Assembly: GCA_037447655.1 (NCBI GenBank)
Contig: JBBHKE010003193.1
Coordinates: 113,360 to 177,359 of the forward strand
Source: Zygnema cylindricum
Taxonomy: Eukaryota > Streptophyta > Zygnematophyceae > Zygnematales > Zygnemataceae
Length of the DNA: 64,000 nucleotides
Direction of reading: 5' to 3'
The position numbers and the translations under genes were made by a program. The notes beneath the pieces are model-generated. The model searched no databases, was not told the DNA's origin, and saw only the letters and a program-made list of their open reading frames with translations. Shown here piece by piece: positions 31,508 through 43,800 of this stretch (positions are counted from its first letter, which is position 1; each line of letters opens with the position of its first letter).

Positions 31508-34118
31508 AACGAAATAATGTACATCACAAACGAAACAACATTGAATTTCAATGGACGAAATGAAATGTTGTTCGCGATCGATGGTTCGCAGAGGCGCTGA
31601 ACTTTTGGAGAAGACATCTGGCGGTTTGCAAGCAAATGTCGACGGAAATCACGTGGCAAGCTAAGATTAGACAGCGGATATTACAGAGGGAGCAATTACG
31701 GCTCAAGAACTAACACGCGTCAGCAGAGCGGCCATGCCGTACTATGGCCATACAAGAAGTACATCGCTACCTGTACCTTCTGGTACCTAACAGTCTTTTG
31801 ATTGGCTAAGGTACACTATTAGTATATTTAAGAAAAATTATGGTTTCCGCCTCTCTCCCAGAGTGCATCTGTATTTTTAGGCCATCTTTGGCCAGCCATA
31901 ACTTAATGCTCAGGTGAGCAATTTCAGTGTTTTTTTTTTTGCTGCGGACTCAAAGGAGTCCACGCTACATAGGGGTGTAGTCGGTCAGAGCTTTTGCGTC
32001 CCAAGGCGGCACTTATTTATTGCCAAAGTCAAAAGTGAAATTATTATCCTAAAGGCTTTATATAAGCTGGACATTTTGTGGACCAATGGAGGTCACAAAA
32101 TTACATATGTCAAAATAGGTTTTCATAATTCTCCCTTGTTTTTATGATTTGGAATCAAATTTGGGTGCACTTTTTTGTGGCGACGCACTCAATTTCCTGT
32201 GTCGACGTCTTTCACTGCCACTTATTATATACGTCTATACAAAATAATGAGCGTTTTTCGAACGAACTGATTTATTTTTTACACTTCACTATTTAAATTT
32301 TTAAAAATGTCGAAATTAGAGCAATTAACGCTAATATAACAACAACATATAGTTTCTGTTCGCATATTCGCCACTTGAACATGTGAGAACATGTTTTTGT
32401 GATTTTTCTTTGTTTCTTTATAAAAAAAATATGAGTATGATTTTCCATGGCAACGCAATCTATTTCCCCTGTCGACTCCATTACCCGAGAATTAATTTGT
32501 ACGTTTACACGAAATAATGAATAGTTTTAGTACGAAGTGGCATAATTCGTACATTACACTTTTTAAATGATGTTGAAATTAGAGTAATTAACTTTAATTA
32601 AACAGTAAGCATATTAACGTAAAGCTAAAATAAGTTTTATTAGTTTGTCGTAGTCTTTTTTATTAGTTGTGGTTATATTTTAAATTTTATTTTATTGTCA
32701 AAGTCGGTCAACGCGTTTTAAAAAGTTTTAAATTTTTCTTTCATGCGCATACTCGTTATTTTTTGGGCGTTTAATGCGCATGAGACATCTATGCACTCAA
32801 ATGAAGGTTTCTCGTTGGTGTGAAAAGGGTTCCAACGCAGCCACCTAGTAAGGACCGGGTTCAGATTTGGGTACCCGATTGCGACCTTTGTTTGCTGTTA
32901 TCTGATAAAAAACTGATAATATTTATTGCGATAACATCGATACTAATATATAGTGCCAATATATCTATTATCTGTAGCCTTAGGTCGCAAATGTTAAAAT
33001 TTCCGATACCCGAATCCGACAATTTTTGTTTTCAAAATCTGAACATCTGTAATCCGCCCGCGTTATGTCACGCTCCAAAATCGTTACTCAGTTGCCGATG
33101 CATGTTTACGAAAAAAAAAATTAACCGAAAATTTATTTTTAAGGACTACCCGTTACAGCCAGTACTCGAATAAGTACAAAATTAATGGTACATCTCCCTC
33201 GTACCTTCCAAGATACCAAGAGTACAAAAAACAATAATGTTGTATAGTATGGACAATAATGTAGAGTATTGTAGTGGTACATACCTACGAAAGCCTTCAA
33301 TATTTTTTCTTTTTTTTCTTACGCAGCGCACCCGATTTTTTTATATATTTTTTTAATCACCCGGCCGAATTCGGCTGGCCCCCAAAATTTGGCACCCGAA
33401 TCCGTTTCGGATACAAGGCGGGCGGTTGGGTACCGGTTGGGTACGGATTTGGGTACCCAATTGCAACCTCTGCTCTGTAACCGACCAAAAAAAGAGACAT
33501 ATAGTTCATCGGCAAATGACTACCTATACACAACACTTATTAACATTATAAGCGATTCACGACGCATTTTCATACGTGGTCACTGTACCGATTATACGTA
33601 CCATGTCATTGTACAATTGAAATCCTCTTTTATTCGCAAATACTTTGTTTTATGTCATAGATGTCCCGTGCGCATAATAAGCACAAAATGAACGCGCGAA
33701 TACTACGCACGATACACATTTAACGATGATGAAAATGTAATATAATGCGTACCAAACTTTGTACATGTACTCTTTCATACAGTCGCGTACTGTATTTGTA
33801 CATTTCAGTACTTTTAGGGTTATTAAGGGGGGTTTGATGAATTTTAGGGTACATTCTCGTGCATTCTCATATATTTATGTTAAACAACTAGCTTTTATTC
33901 GTACATTTACGTACAACGTTCGTATATTCTCGTACATTTGACAGTTACTATTTTGAGATTTTTTAAGGATTTTTTAGGGTTAAGGGGACGTTTTCCCTAC
34001 GTTTTCGTACATCTTACAGCTAAAACTAACGAACGGTATGAAAGCAACGAATACTATGCAAAAATAGTAAAAAAGTCGAAATCCGTACGAATTGGACAAC
34101 TAGGTTTTTTGTGGCTAA
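31508..34118. repeat. tandem duplication, unit A
   Basis: About 2.6 kb collinear with 34863-37730, from CGAAATAATGTA to GGACAACTAGGTTTTTTGTGGCTAA. By eye identity is high (about 90-95%) throughout. Shared landmarks are an ORF tail ending QREQLRLKN, the phrase GGTTGGGTACCGGTTGGGTA and repeats of GTACATTT. In this unit the ORF tail has an extra in-frame TGA. A Harbinger-type end begins directly after its last TAA. Confidence 0.85.
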
Positions 34119-34565
34119 GGGTGCGTCTCTGTGTGCTTAAGGGTTTTTTTCTGTCGTTTTCCTGTAAAACTTAGAGTCGTAACGCGTAAGGTTCAACCGT
34201 ATAAAAAAATAGAGAAAAAGAGAAGTACATTTTGGGTCATCATCGAATTTAAAATGTACTACATGTTGTCGTCTTGTGTTTTTCGACCCACGTCTACGAC
34301 AAAAAACGTCATCTTCAACCTTATGTTTAAAACACATGCGCGATGTGTTTTAAAATTAGGGATTTTCTATAAACAAATAGGAACATATATTCGCGCGTGC
34401 CGTATTTTTCTGAAAATTTTCAAACGATTTCAAGCGACGTGGAAGTGTACACGATTCGCTATGTTTTGTCCGTTTTTGTTTTATACGACAAAGAGAAGTA
34501 CACAGTTTGTGTTTTGTCCGTTTCCATCCGGTACGGATTTTTTTTTTGCAGGGGTCTCAAGGTTC
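34119..34565 (+). mobile_element. partial Harbinger-like element
   Basis: Begins GGGTGCGTCTCTGTGTGC after TAA (34116-34118) and is the reverse of 38950-39398: phrases such as AGGGTTTTTTTCTGTCGTTT, GTTGTCGTCTTGTG, GACAAAAAACGTCATCTTCA and TTTTTTGCAGGGGTCT appear inverted there. It ends where the second half of the full element would begin; the rest (34566-34862) is unique. Confidence 0.7.
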
Positions 34566-34862
34566 TGGTATTCCAGTATCTCTGTAAGATTCTATGAACA
34601 ATCTAAGTGGTTAGTTTGTGAGGCTGTCAGCTATTTTTGGGATACTCTGGAGCTTATATCTTCTAGATGCCTTGGTGGATTTTGCTGTAACTTTTGGAGT
34701 TTACAGTGTATATGGTATACTACATATTGGTGCAGTTTGGGACCATTTTGTTTATTGTGGAGTAATCTGTGTCGTCTGAAACAGAGCTGTTTTTGAGGTA
34801 GTCTGTGGGTGTTTCCGTGAGTAATCCATGGCTGAAATAAGCTATGGACAACATAGGACCAC

Positions 34863-35067
34863 ACGAAATAATGTACCTCACAAACGAAACAAGATCGAAT
34901 TTCAATGGACGAAATTAAATGTTGTTCGCGATCAATGGTTTGCAGAGGCGTTGAAATTTTGGAGAAGACATTTGGCGGTTTGCAAGCAAATGTCGGTGGA
35001 CATCACGTGGCAAGCTAAGATTAGACAACAGATATTACAGAGGGAGCAATTACGGCTCAAGAACTAA
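34863..35067 (+). CDS. conserved ORF tail in the tandem unit
   Basis: An open frame ends with KFWRRHLAVCKQMSVDITWQ and IRQQILQREQLRLKN then TAA. The other unit encodes the same tail with few changes (NFWRRHL, ITWQAKIRQRIL) but with a TGA in place of the Leu codon after WTK. Highly basic and aromatic, perhaps the C-terminus of a transposon protein; I do not recognise it. The protein-level similarity may only reflect recent duplication. Confidence 0.3.
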
Positions 35068-37730
35068 CACGCGTCAGCTGAGCGACCATGGCGTACTATG
35101 GCCGTACAAGAAGTACAACGCTACCTGTACCTTCTGGTACCTAACAGTATTTTGATTGGCTAAGGTACACTATTAGTATGTTTAGGAAAAATTTAGGTTT
35201 CCGCCTCTCTCCCAGAGTGCATCTATACTTATAGGCCATCTTTGGCCACCCATAACTTAAGGCTCAGGTGAGCAATTTCACTGATTCTTTTTGCTAAAAC
35301 GAGTCCACGCTACATAGGGGTGTAGTCGGTCAGAGCTTTTGCATTCCAGGGCGGCACTTGTTTATTGCCAAAGTCAAAAGTACAATTATTATCCTAGAGG
35401 CTTCATATAAGCTGGACATTCTTTGGACCAATGGAGGACACAAAATTACATATGTCAAAATAGGTTTTCATGATTCTCCCTTGTCTTTATGACTTGGAAT
35501 CAAATTTGAGTGCATTTTTTTGTGGCGACGCACTCAATTTCCCGTGTCGACGTCTTTCACTGACACTTATTATATACGTCTATACAAAATAATGAGCGTT
35601 TTTTGAACGGACTGATTCATTTTTTACACATCACTATTTAAATTTTAAAAACGTCGAAATTAGAGCAATTATCGCTAATATAATAGCAACATGTAGTCTC
35701 TGTTCGCATATTCGCCACTTGAACATGTGAGAACATGTTTTTGTGATTTTCCTTCGTTTCTTTATAAAACAAATCTGAGTATGATTTTCCGTGGCAACGC
35801 AATCTATTTCCCCTGTCGACTCCATTACCTGAGAATTATTTTGTACGTCTACACGAAATAATGAAATAGTTTTAGTACGAACGGGCATAATTCGTACATT
35901 GCACTTTTCAAAAGATGTTGAAATTAGAGTAATCAACTCTAATTAAACAGTAAGCATATTAACTTAAAGCTAAAATAGGTTTTATTAGGTTGTCGTAGTC
36001 TTTTTTATTAGTTGTGATTAAATTATAAATTTTATTTTATTGTCAAAGTCGGTCAACGCGTTTTATAAAGTTTTAAATTTTTCTTTCATGCTCATACCCG
36101 TTATTTTTTGGGCGTTTCATGCGCATGAGACATCTATGCACTCAAATGAAGGTTTATGGTTGGTGTGAAAAGGGTTCCGACGCGGCCACCGAGTAAGGAA
36201 CGGGTTCAGATTCGGGTACCCAATTGCAACCTCTGTTTGGTGTTATCTGATAAAAAGCTGATAATATTTATCGCGATTACATCGATACTAATATATAGTG
36301 CCAATATATCTATTATCTGTAGCTTTAGGTCGCAAAAGTTAAAATTTTCGATACCCGAGTCCGACAATTTTTTTTTCAAAATCTGAACATCCGTAATTCG
36401 CTCGCATTATGTCGCGCTCCAAAATCGTTACTTAGTTGCCGATACATGTTTACGAAAAAAAAGTTTAACCGAAACTTTAATTCTACCGACTACCCGTAAC
36501 AGCCTGTACTCGAATAAATACAAAATTAATGGTACATCTCCCTCCTACCTTCCATGATACCAAGAGTACAAAGTACAATAATGTTGTATAGTATGGACAA
36601 TAATGTACAGTACTGAAGTGGAACATACCTACGAAAGCCTTCAATGTTTTTCTTTTTTTGCTTACCCAGCCGCACCCGATTTTTTTTTTTTTTTTTTTTT
36701 AATCACCCGGTCGAATTCGGCCGACCCCAAAATTTGGCACCCGAATCCGTTTCGGATTCGAAGCGGGCGGTTGGGTACCGGTTGGGTACGGATTTGGGTA
36801 TCCGATTGCAACCTCTGCTCTGTAACAGACCAAAAAAAGAGGCATATAGTTCATCGGCAAATGACTACCAATCCACAACACTTCTTAACACTATAAGCGA
36901 TTCACGACGCACTTTCATACGTGGTCACTGTACCAATTATACGTACCATGTCATTGTACAATTGGAATCCTCTTTTTTTCGCAAATACTTTCGTTTATGT
37001 CATAGATGTCCCGTGCGCATAATAAGCACGAAATGAACGCGGGAATACTACTCACGATATGCATTTAACGATGATGAAAGTGTAATATAATGCGTACCAA
37101 ACTTTGTACCAGTACTCTTTCATACAGTCGCGTACTGTGTTTGTACATTTCAGTACTTTTAGGGTTATTAAGGGGGGTTTTATGAATTTTAGGGTACATT
37201 CTCGTGCATTCTCATATATTTCTGTTAAACAACTAGCTTTTATTCGTACATTTACGTACAGCGTCCGTATATTCTCGTACTTTTGACGTTTACTATTTTG
37301 AGATTTTTAGGGTACATTTCTGTACGTTATCGTATACTTCAGTTATACGGACTTACATCTTTTGTCCATCTTTTTACAGCGTCCGTATAATTCAGTACTT
37401 TTAAGGTTATCGAATGGGGGATTTTAGGGTGTTTAGGGTACTTCCCGTGAATTTCGTACATTTGGTAAATTACAGTACAACTGCCTTACATTATCCGTAC
37501 CCTTGGGTTTTTTAGGGTGCACCTTTCATACAATGCCATACATTTCTGTATGTTTCTCGTACGTTCTAGGATTTTTTAAGGACTTTTAGGGTTAAAGGGA
37601 CGATTTCCGTACGTTTTCGTACATCTTACAGCGAAAACTAACGAATGGTATAAAAGCAACGAATGCTACGTAAAAATAATAAAAAAGTTGAAATCCGTAC
37701 GAATTGGACAACTAGGTTTCTTGTGGCTAA
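34863..37730. repeat. tandem duplication, unit B
   Basis: 2.87 kb, collinear with unit A. It has about 250 extra bases (roughly 37312-37562) made of GTACATTT/TTTAGGGT-type words. It also ends with GGACAACTAGG ... GTGGCTAA followed by a Harbinger-type end. Confidence 0.85.
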
Positions 37731-38430
37731 GGGTGAAGTTCCATTACACGAAAAGTGAGGATGTTTACAGAAATTTGGACTTCTCCGTACTACGCCGTAC
37801 CTCCTATTTTGTTTTTATACGTAAAACAACATTACAAAGAATCTTGTCAATATTCTCCAAAATTCTAGGAGTTAACAATGACCGTTGGATGCTTTTTCGT
37901 GATTGCTTCGAAACATTCTGTCACCAATTACAGAAAAATAAGCCGCGACACGTTGAAAAATGAGCATACGTGTCAATATGACAACCAACGGAAATCAAAA
38001 AATTTCGCACACGATATACGCATTCAAAAATCCAGCAGAAAATACAAACGAAAGATGGAAACACACTTTTGTCACGCTATTTTGTTAGCGCCCATTCGTC
38101 ACACTATTTCTGGCAGCGCTCATTCGTCAGGCGTAAAAACAGGAACCCTAAAAAAATTTGTTGGTATCTGATAAGGCGTCTGCAAAGATTACAAAAGTTG
38201 TGTTGCACGAACACACGATGACCTGGTACGCACGTACATGGTACGCAAATGAAGATTTTTGGTCGGTGTGAAAATCATTGACGATTTTAAAAATCAAATC
38301 TAAAGCTACGTGGCACCACTCTTTTGCTAACACGTGGATTACAGACTCTGGGCAATGGAACTTCGTTCAAAGTGTAGCATTCTGTAATGTTGGCCGTACA
38401 ATTACAGAATGTCCTAATGGAACTTCACCC
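37731..38430. mobile_element. Tourist-like element H1
   Basis: 700 bp with inverted ends GGGTGAAGTTCCATTA / TAATGGAACTTCACCC and a perfect TAA duplication (37728-37730, 38431-38433). GGG/CCC ends plus TAA duplication match the PIF/Harbinger (Tourist) pattern. Non-coding. Confidence 0.85.
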
Positions 38431-38617
38431 TAACTGTCTTTTCAACCATTGTTTCTTCGGAAGGAAAACTCGAAGCGCGGGAATCCACGAAGATGAAGGG
38501 AAGTCGACAGGCGTGCGACAGGGTAATAATCATGCGACTATACTGTAGTTTGTTTTTATAGAAAAATGCTTTGCGAAAATTGAAGTGCACTAAAATCACC
38601 CGACGCTGAGCGACTTA

Positions 38618-39398
38618 GGGTGTGTCCCCATGTACTTGTAACTTAGCGAAATTACTTTGTATTTTAGCGCGGATCCGCCGGACCCGGTTATCAAGTGTCC
38701 CTATGTCTGTAATGACGAAATCGTAACTTACGCTTGTGACGATTGTATACGTCGACAATACTTATGACGGTTGTCAACGTCGACAATCTGTGGTCGCACG
38801 ATATTTTTTGTACCTGCGTGTGACGTCGCATGTCTTATCGTGACATTGTAGACGTACCGCCTTCCAGCCTGTGCAATTTCACGGTCGAAGATGAGGCGCT
38901 TTGTCTTCGCGTCTCCTGTCCGGTCGACGTGAAATGGCATCAGAATTTGAAGACCCCTGCAAAAAAAAAAAATCCGTACTAGATGAAAACGGACAAATCC
39001 AAACAAATTGTGTACTTATCTTTGTCGTATTAGAACGCAAAGGGACAAAACATAGCGAAATATGTACTTTTCTTTGTCCTTGGAAATCGTAGGATTTTTG
39101 TCGAAATTTACGGCACGCGCGAAAACATGTTCCTATTTGTTAATCGAAAAAACCTAATTTTAAATCACATTGCGCATGTATTTTAAATATAAGGTTGAAG
39201 ATGACGTTTTTTGTCATCGAAGTGGGTTGAAAAGCACAAGACGACAACATTTCGTACATCCTAAGTTCAGGGATGACGCAAATTGAACTCTACAAATTTG
39301 TGATTCCTTCGTACGGTTGCAACTTAGGCAGTACGACGCTAAGTTTTACGGCAAAACGACAGGAAAAAACCCTTACTTATGCACATGGGGACACACCC
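38618..39398. mobile_element. Tourist-like element H2
   Basis: 781 bp, ends GGGTGTGTCCCCATGTAC / CATGGGGACACACCC, TTA duplication at 38615-38617 and 39399-39401. A diverged half copy lies inverted at 34119-34565. No transposase frame. Confidence 0.85.
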
Positions 39399-39401
39399 TT
39401 A

Positions 39402-40240
39402 GGGTAACCTTCCATCAGGCAAAAAGTGGGGTTGTTTACTGGAGAAAGTGTCGTTCCGTACTAGGCCGTACTGTTTTTTTTTTTTTTTTTACAAAAGATG
39501 TTTGCTAAAAATTCGTTGGGATTCTCCAAACTTCTTGGAGAAAACTACCACCGTTCGATTTTCAATTTTCGACGCAAACGCTTCTTGTTTCCAGTACGTA
39601 GCTAGTCTCCTCCGACTGTCCTCGGGAGGAGAGTTTGTGATTACTGGACGCGTGTTTTGGTCCACTTGTAAAGTCAGAGTCGATCCACGACAGACGTGAA
39701 GCAATAAACTTACATGTGGCAACTGGAGTGTACCGTAGACATAAATGCCAGTCTGTTCGACGACAAAAAAAACTTGGTAGTAAGACATCCTGTGACGTCT
39801 CCTTCATAAATGTGCGATATAGCGATTCACGCACAAGTGGTACATCCTTGGACATTTGTACAAACTTTAATTTTGCAACGGTTTTCGTGGCCGTTGATAC
39901 CACAAAAACCGTAAGAACGTTCACATTGTACATTAGCGTGACGCTACTAGATATTTTAATCGGCGTCCTCGCGTACACATACGCAGCTGCTATTTTGTCC
40001 TTTTGGAAATGATGATTATCCCCGGGCGGCTCAACAAGTCCTCCGTGGTACCAATCGCAATCTAACACCTCATTCACGCACGACCTGATGGAAGGGTGTT
40101 ACAAATATTACTGCCAGTAAACGTGATGGAAGGGTGTTACAAATATTACTGCCAGTAAACGTGATGGAAGGGTGTTACAAATATTACTGCCAGTAAACGT
40201 GTTCGTACAATTACTGGGAACGCCTGATGGAAGGTTACCC
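39402..40240. mobile_element. Tourist-like element H3
   Basis: 839 bp, ends GGGTAACCTTCCATCAGGC / GCCTGATGGAAGGTTACCC, TTA duplication at 39399-39401 and 40241-40243. It shares its left TTA with the right TTA of H2. Minus-strand frames inside (to 171 codons) contain no domain I recognise. Confidence 0.85.
40087..40200. repeat. three exact 38-bp units inside H3
   Basis: GATGGAAGGGTGTTACAAAT + ATTACTGCCAGTAAACGT occurs three times without a change, so the amplification is recent. Each unit starts with the GATGGAAGG core of the element's own terminal repeat. Confidence 0.95.
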
Positions 40241-40574
40241 TTATTTATCCGCCGTTTTCTTTTTAAATAAAGCTGATCTTTTCTTATGAATCCGATTGCG
40301 TCACGCGTGACAGCCAGCAATGACAGGTATACCTTGCCCGGTGACGACTCCACAGTACAGTACAGTACTGGCTTGCTGTACTATCCTTGCGCCACGTGTT
40401 CCTCCGTCGTTTCGCTCGGTACTGTACGGACCCGGATCGGATCTGACGCTGGTACCACAATGTAACTAAACAGTACGAAGTCAAAGTTCCTCTCTCACAA
40501 GAAAATAAATAATTAAATATCCTCCTTTCCTGCCACAGGACTGGTCTTTGGACGGCCGAGATGCACTCACTTTA

Positions 40575-40838
40575 ACCAAATGTTGGATATGACTTTTTTT
40601 GGCGGAACCGTACACATTTGCAGTCTTCCGCTGCCATCCTCTCCCTCCCTCTATTTCTCTTCTGTATCCTCGTAGACCCTTCATTCCACGCTTGTCCTTC
40701 CTCTTCTCTCCCTCTCCCTCTCCCTCTGTCTCCACGTCACCCTTCTCTTCTTCTCTCCGCCATCCCTCTTCACCCGCCAACGTTTGGAGAAAGAAGAGAG
40801 AGAGGCCTTGGGCCAAGGCCCTAGGAAAGCATTAGCCA
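40575..40838 (+). promoter_or_regulatory. 5' region of the PAN gene, shared module
   Basis: Pyrimidine-rich stretch that ends just before the ATG at 40839. It recurs at 43190-43370 (direct) and 25259-25475 (inverted). The phrase GAGAGAGAGGCCTTGGGCCAAGG lies right before the start in both direct copies. Its position suggests promoter or 5' UTR; activity is inferred only from place. Confidence 0.5.
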
Positions 40839-43800
40839 ATGGCAGGCCAAGTTCGCACGTGTGAAATGGGGTATCTAAAGAGTGGTGTATTTCTCATCCT
40901 CTTTGTCGTCACGTTGCTAGGAGGACTCAGAGGTAAGGGGGGGGGGGGTGGTGGGGGAGGAAGGGGGGAGTGGGGGAGAGGAGAGGGGGTGGGGGAAAGA
41001 GGTGGTAGAAGTGGTGAGCGAAACCTACTCGAGGGCGTGGGGGTGGGGGAGAAGGGAGGGGAGAGAGAGGCGGAAAAAAAGGGGGCGGTGGAGGGGAGTC
41101 GGAGGGAGACGCTGAGGGTGAGGGGAGAGAGTGAGCATCACGAGGAGTCTTGGGAAGGGGTTAAAGGGGATAAATGATAAGGAGGTAATTAATAGGGTGG
41201 TACAAAGGAGAGAAAACAGTTTTTTGAGGAAATGGCGGAGGAACAGTGAGGACTTGGAGAAGGTAAACAAGTGGGGGGGGGGGGGGGGGGGGGGAGGGGA
41301 GGGGGGCTGTACCTGTAGTTGTTTTGGGGGGAGGGTTGTTTTAATTTTCATTTTAGCATTTTTTTAAAGTCTGATTGTCAATCCATGTCCTCCATTTGTC
41401 GTTACTTGCTATTTTTTTGACTCTGTTCTTATCTTCCAAGATTGACTATTTTTTTTACTAACATCTTTTTCTTATTTCTCTTCTTTTTTTTGTGCTGCCT
41501 TCTCTCTTTGCCCTCTCTCTCCCCCCCCTACCTGTCCCTGGCTTTATTCTTTCCGAATGTTCTTCCCATCTCTATCTCCCATCACCTTCCCCTACCCTTC
41601 ACCCCTATCCTGCCTCTCCGGCCATTCCCCCTTATCTCTCTCCCCTCCCCTCTCCTCCCCCCTCTCTCTCCCCCTCTCCCCCTCCAAATCACCTTCCACC
41701 GCCACGTCTCCCCTCACCCGCCTCCTCCCTCCTCCCCCGCCCCCTCTCCCCCTCTCTCCCTCCTACTCACCTCCACCTTCACACCCCCTTACCACCCCCT
41801 CCCTCCCGTCCCACTCTTCCTCCCTCCCCCTCCTTCCCTCCCTCCATCCCTTCCTCCCCTCTCTCTCCCCCCGTCCCAGCCGCCTCTGCTTCCTGTCCCC
41901 TTCTCCTCGATTCCTACGCCCCCGGGGTTAATTCTTTTGTCAATGGTACCGGTTTTCGCCGTAATTTTACCCGATCTGGTTGTGAGAGTGCGTGCACCGA
42001 CAATTGTGATTGCCAAGCGTACGCGTTCGTAGAAACTAGAAGTCTATACACGTGCTTCATATACACGGAAGTGGACACTACAGACGAAGAAAGTACCACC
42101 CAGGTGTTTTACAAGCGACAAGGTACACTCGCCAACCATAGTATTTACTATTTGCACTAGTATTTACTATTTGCACTAGTATTTACTATTTGCACATTCC
42201 ATTCCACTATTTCATTCCATTCCATTCCATTTTACATTCCATTACTAATTCATTCCATTAATTTCTTCCACTATTTACTATTTATGGTTTACTAATTTAC
42301 TAATTCGTTGCCCTATTCGCTATTTACTATTTAATTTACTAATTCCATTCCAGTATTCCATTCCATTATTCCATTCCATTCCATTCCGTTCCATTCCATT
42401 CCATTCCATGCCATTCCATTCCATTCCATTCCACTACACCGCCAAGCGTTATTAGCGTATAGAAAGTATTAGTGTGTAGAATTAATTAGTGGTATTAGTT
42501 TATTATTAGTAATTATTATTATTATTATTATTATTGTTGTTAGTTTAATTCTGTCTGGTACATTCCAATCATTATGAGAGTACAGTACAGGACGCTATAT
42601 CGGTGCCCCCAAATTTTGAGGGTTTTACCCGAAATAGGGTGAAGGATACTATTTTTTCCTTGACGTTAATTAGGGTAAAGATGAAATTAGCGTTCATTAC
42701 TCTAATTTATGTTTTTTTGAATAGTGTGGAGTTCGGAACGTGATTTTCGTACAAAAATTAATAATTCTATTTTTACATTAATAACGCTATTTAAGGACGT
42801 GGATCATAATCTGCCACGTCTCCTTGCACTAAATTAGCGTTGATGACCTTAATTGTTTCTTTACGCTAAAAGATCCTTTACTCTAATAGCGATTGGCGGT
42901 GTACCGTACTGTATCGAACCTTTCGATTTTTCGCACATGCGGGATTTGTGAGGCGTCCGCGTCGCCCTACACAACCCGCTTTCTGCGCGCGACTGTATGT
43001 TTAGGGTTTATTTTCTCTGTTTATTTTTTTTTTATTAAAAATAAAAACACATTATAAATGACCCTAAATATATAAGCCCTGGTTCTGATACCCGATTACC
43101 CGAGTGTGTAGGTTGTGTAGGTCGATGGATCGACCTACACAACCTACACACTTCCCGCAGAGCTTGTAAGGAAAGAGGGACTCTACCCCATTCAGTCCAC
43201 GCTTGTTCTTCATATTCTCTCCCTCTCCCTCTGTCTCCTCGTCACCCTTCCCTTCTTCTCTCCGCCCTCCCTCTTCAACCGCCAACGTTCGGTGAAAGAA
43301 GAGAGAGAGGCCTTGGGCCAAGGAAATAGGAAAGTATCCGTCAATCAGGCCGAGTCGGAACGGTAAAATTAAAATCAAAGTCAAAAGTCGGTCGTCGGTC
43401 GGAAAAAACCGAAAAGAAAAATTAAGGAAATGAAGCGAAGAGAAACAAATTCGGGGGGGGGGGGAAAATCAGGTAAATGTTAAAGGGTTGTTCCTATTTT
43501 ATTTTTTCCAATTCCCTTCCATTCCATGTCCCTTTTATTCCTTTTCATTCCTTATCTTATTTTTTTTTCATTTCCATGCCTTCCTGCCCTCCCCATCCCT
43601 TTATTTCCATTCTTCCTTCCACTCCATCCACCTTCCCCCTTTCACCTCTATCCTGCCTCTCTGCCGTTTCCCCTTATCTCTCTCCCCTCTCCTCTCCCCC
43701 CTACCTCTCTCCCTCCCTCCTCTCCCCCATCAAATCACCTTCCACCCCGTCCTCCTCCCTCCCCCTCCCCCCCTCCCCTCCCCCCCCCCGCCGGCCCTCC

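Noticed and set aside
40087-40200. CRISPR-like or attachment-site repeats
   Set aside because: Three exact contiguous units inside a MITE; a simple tandem duplication.
41442-41878. Long Pro/Ser/Leu ORFs before the first PAN exon
   Set aside because: They are the pyrimidine tract of intron 1; only the part after the CCGTCCCAG acceptor is protein-like.
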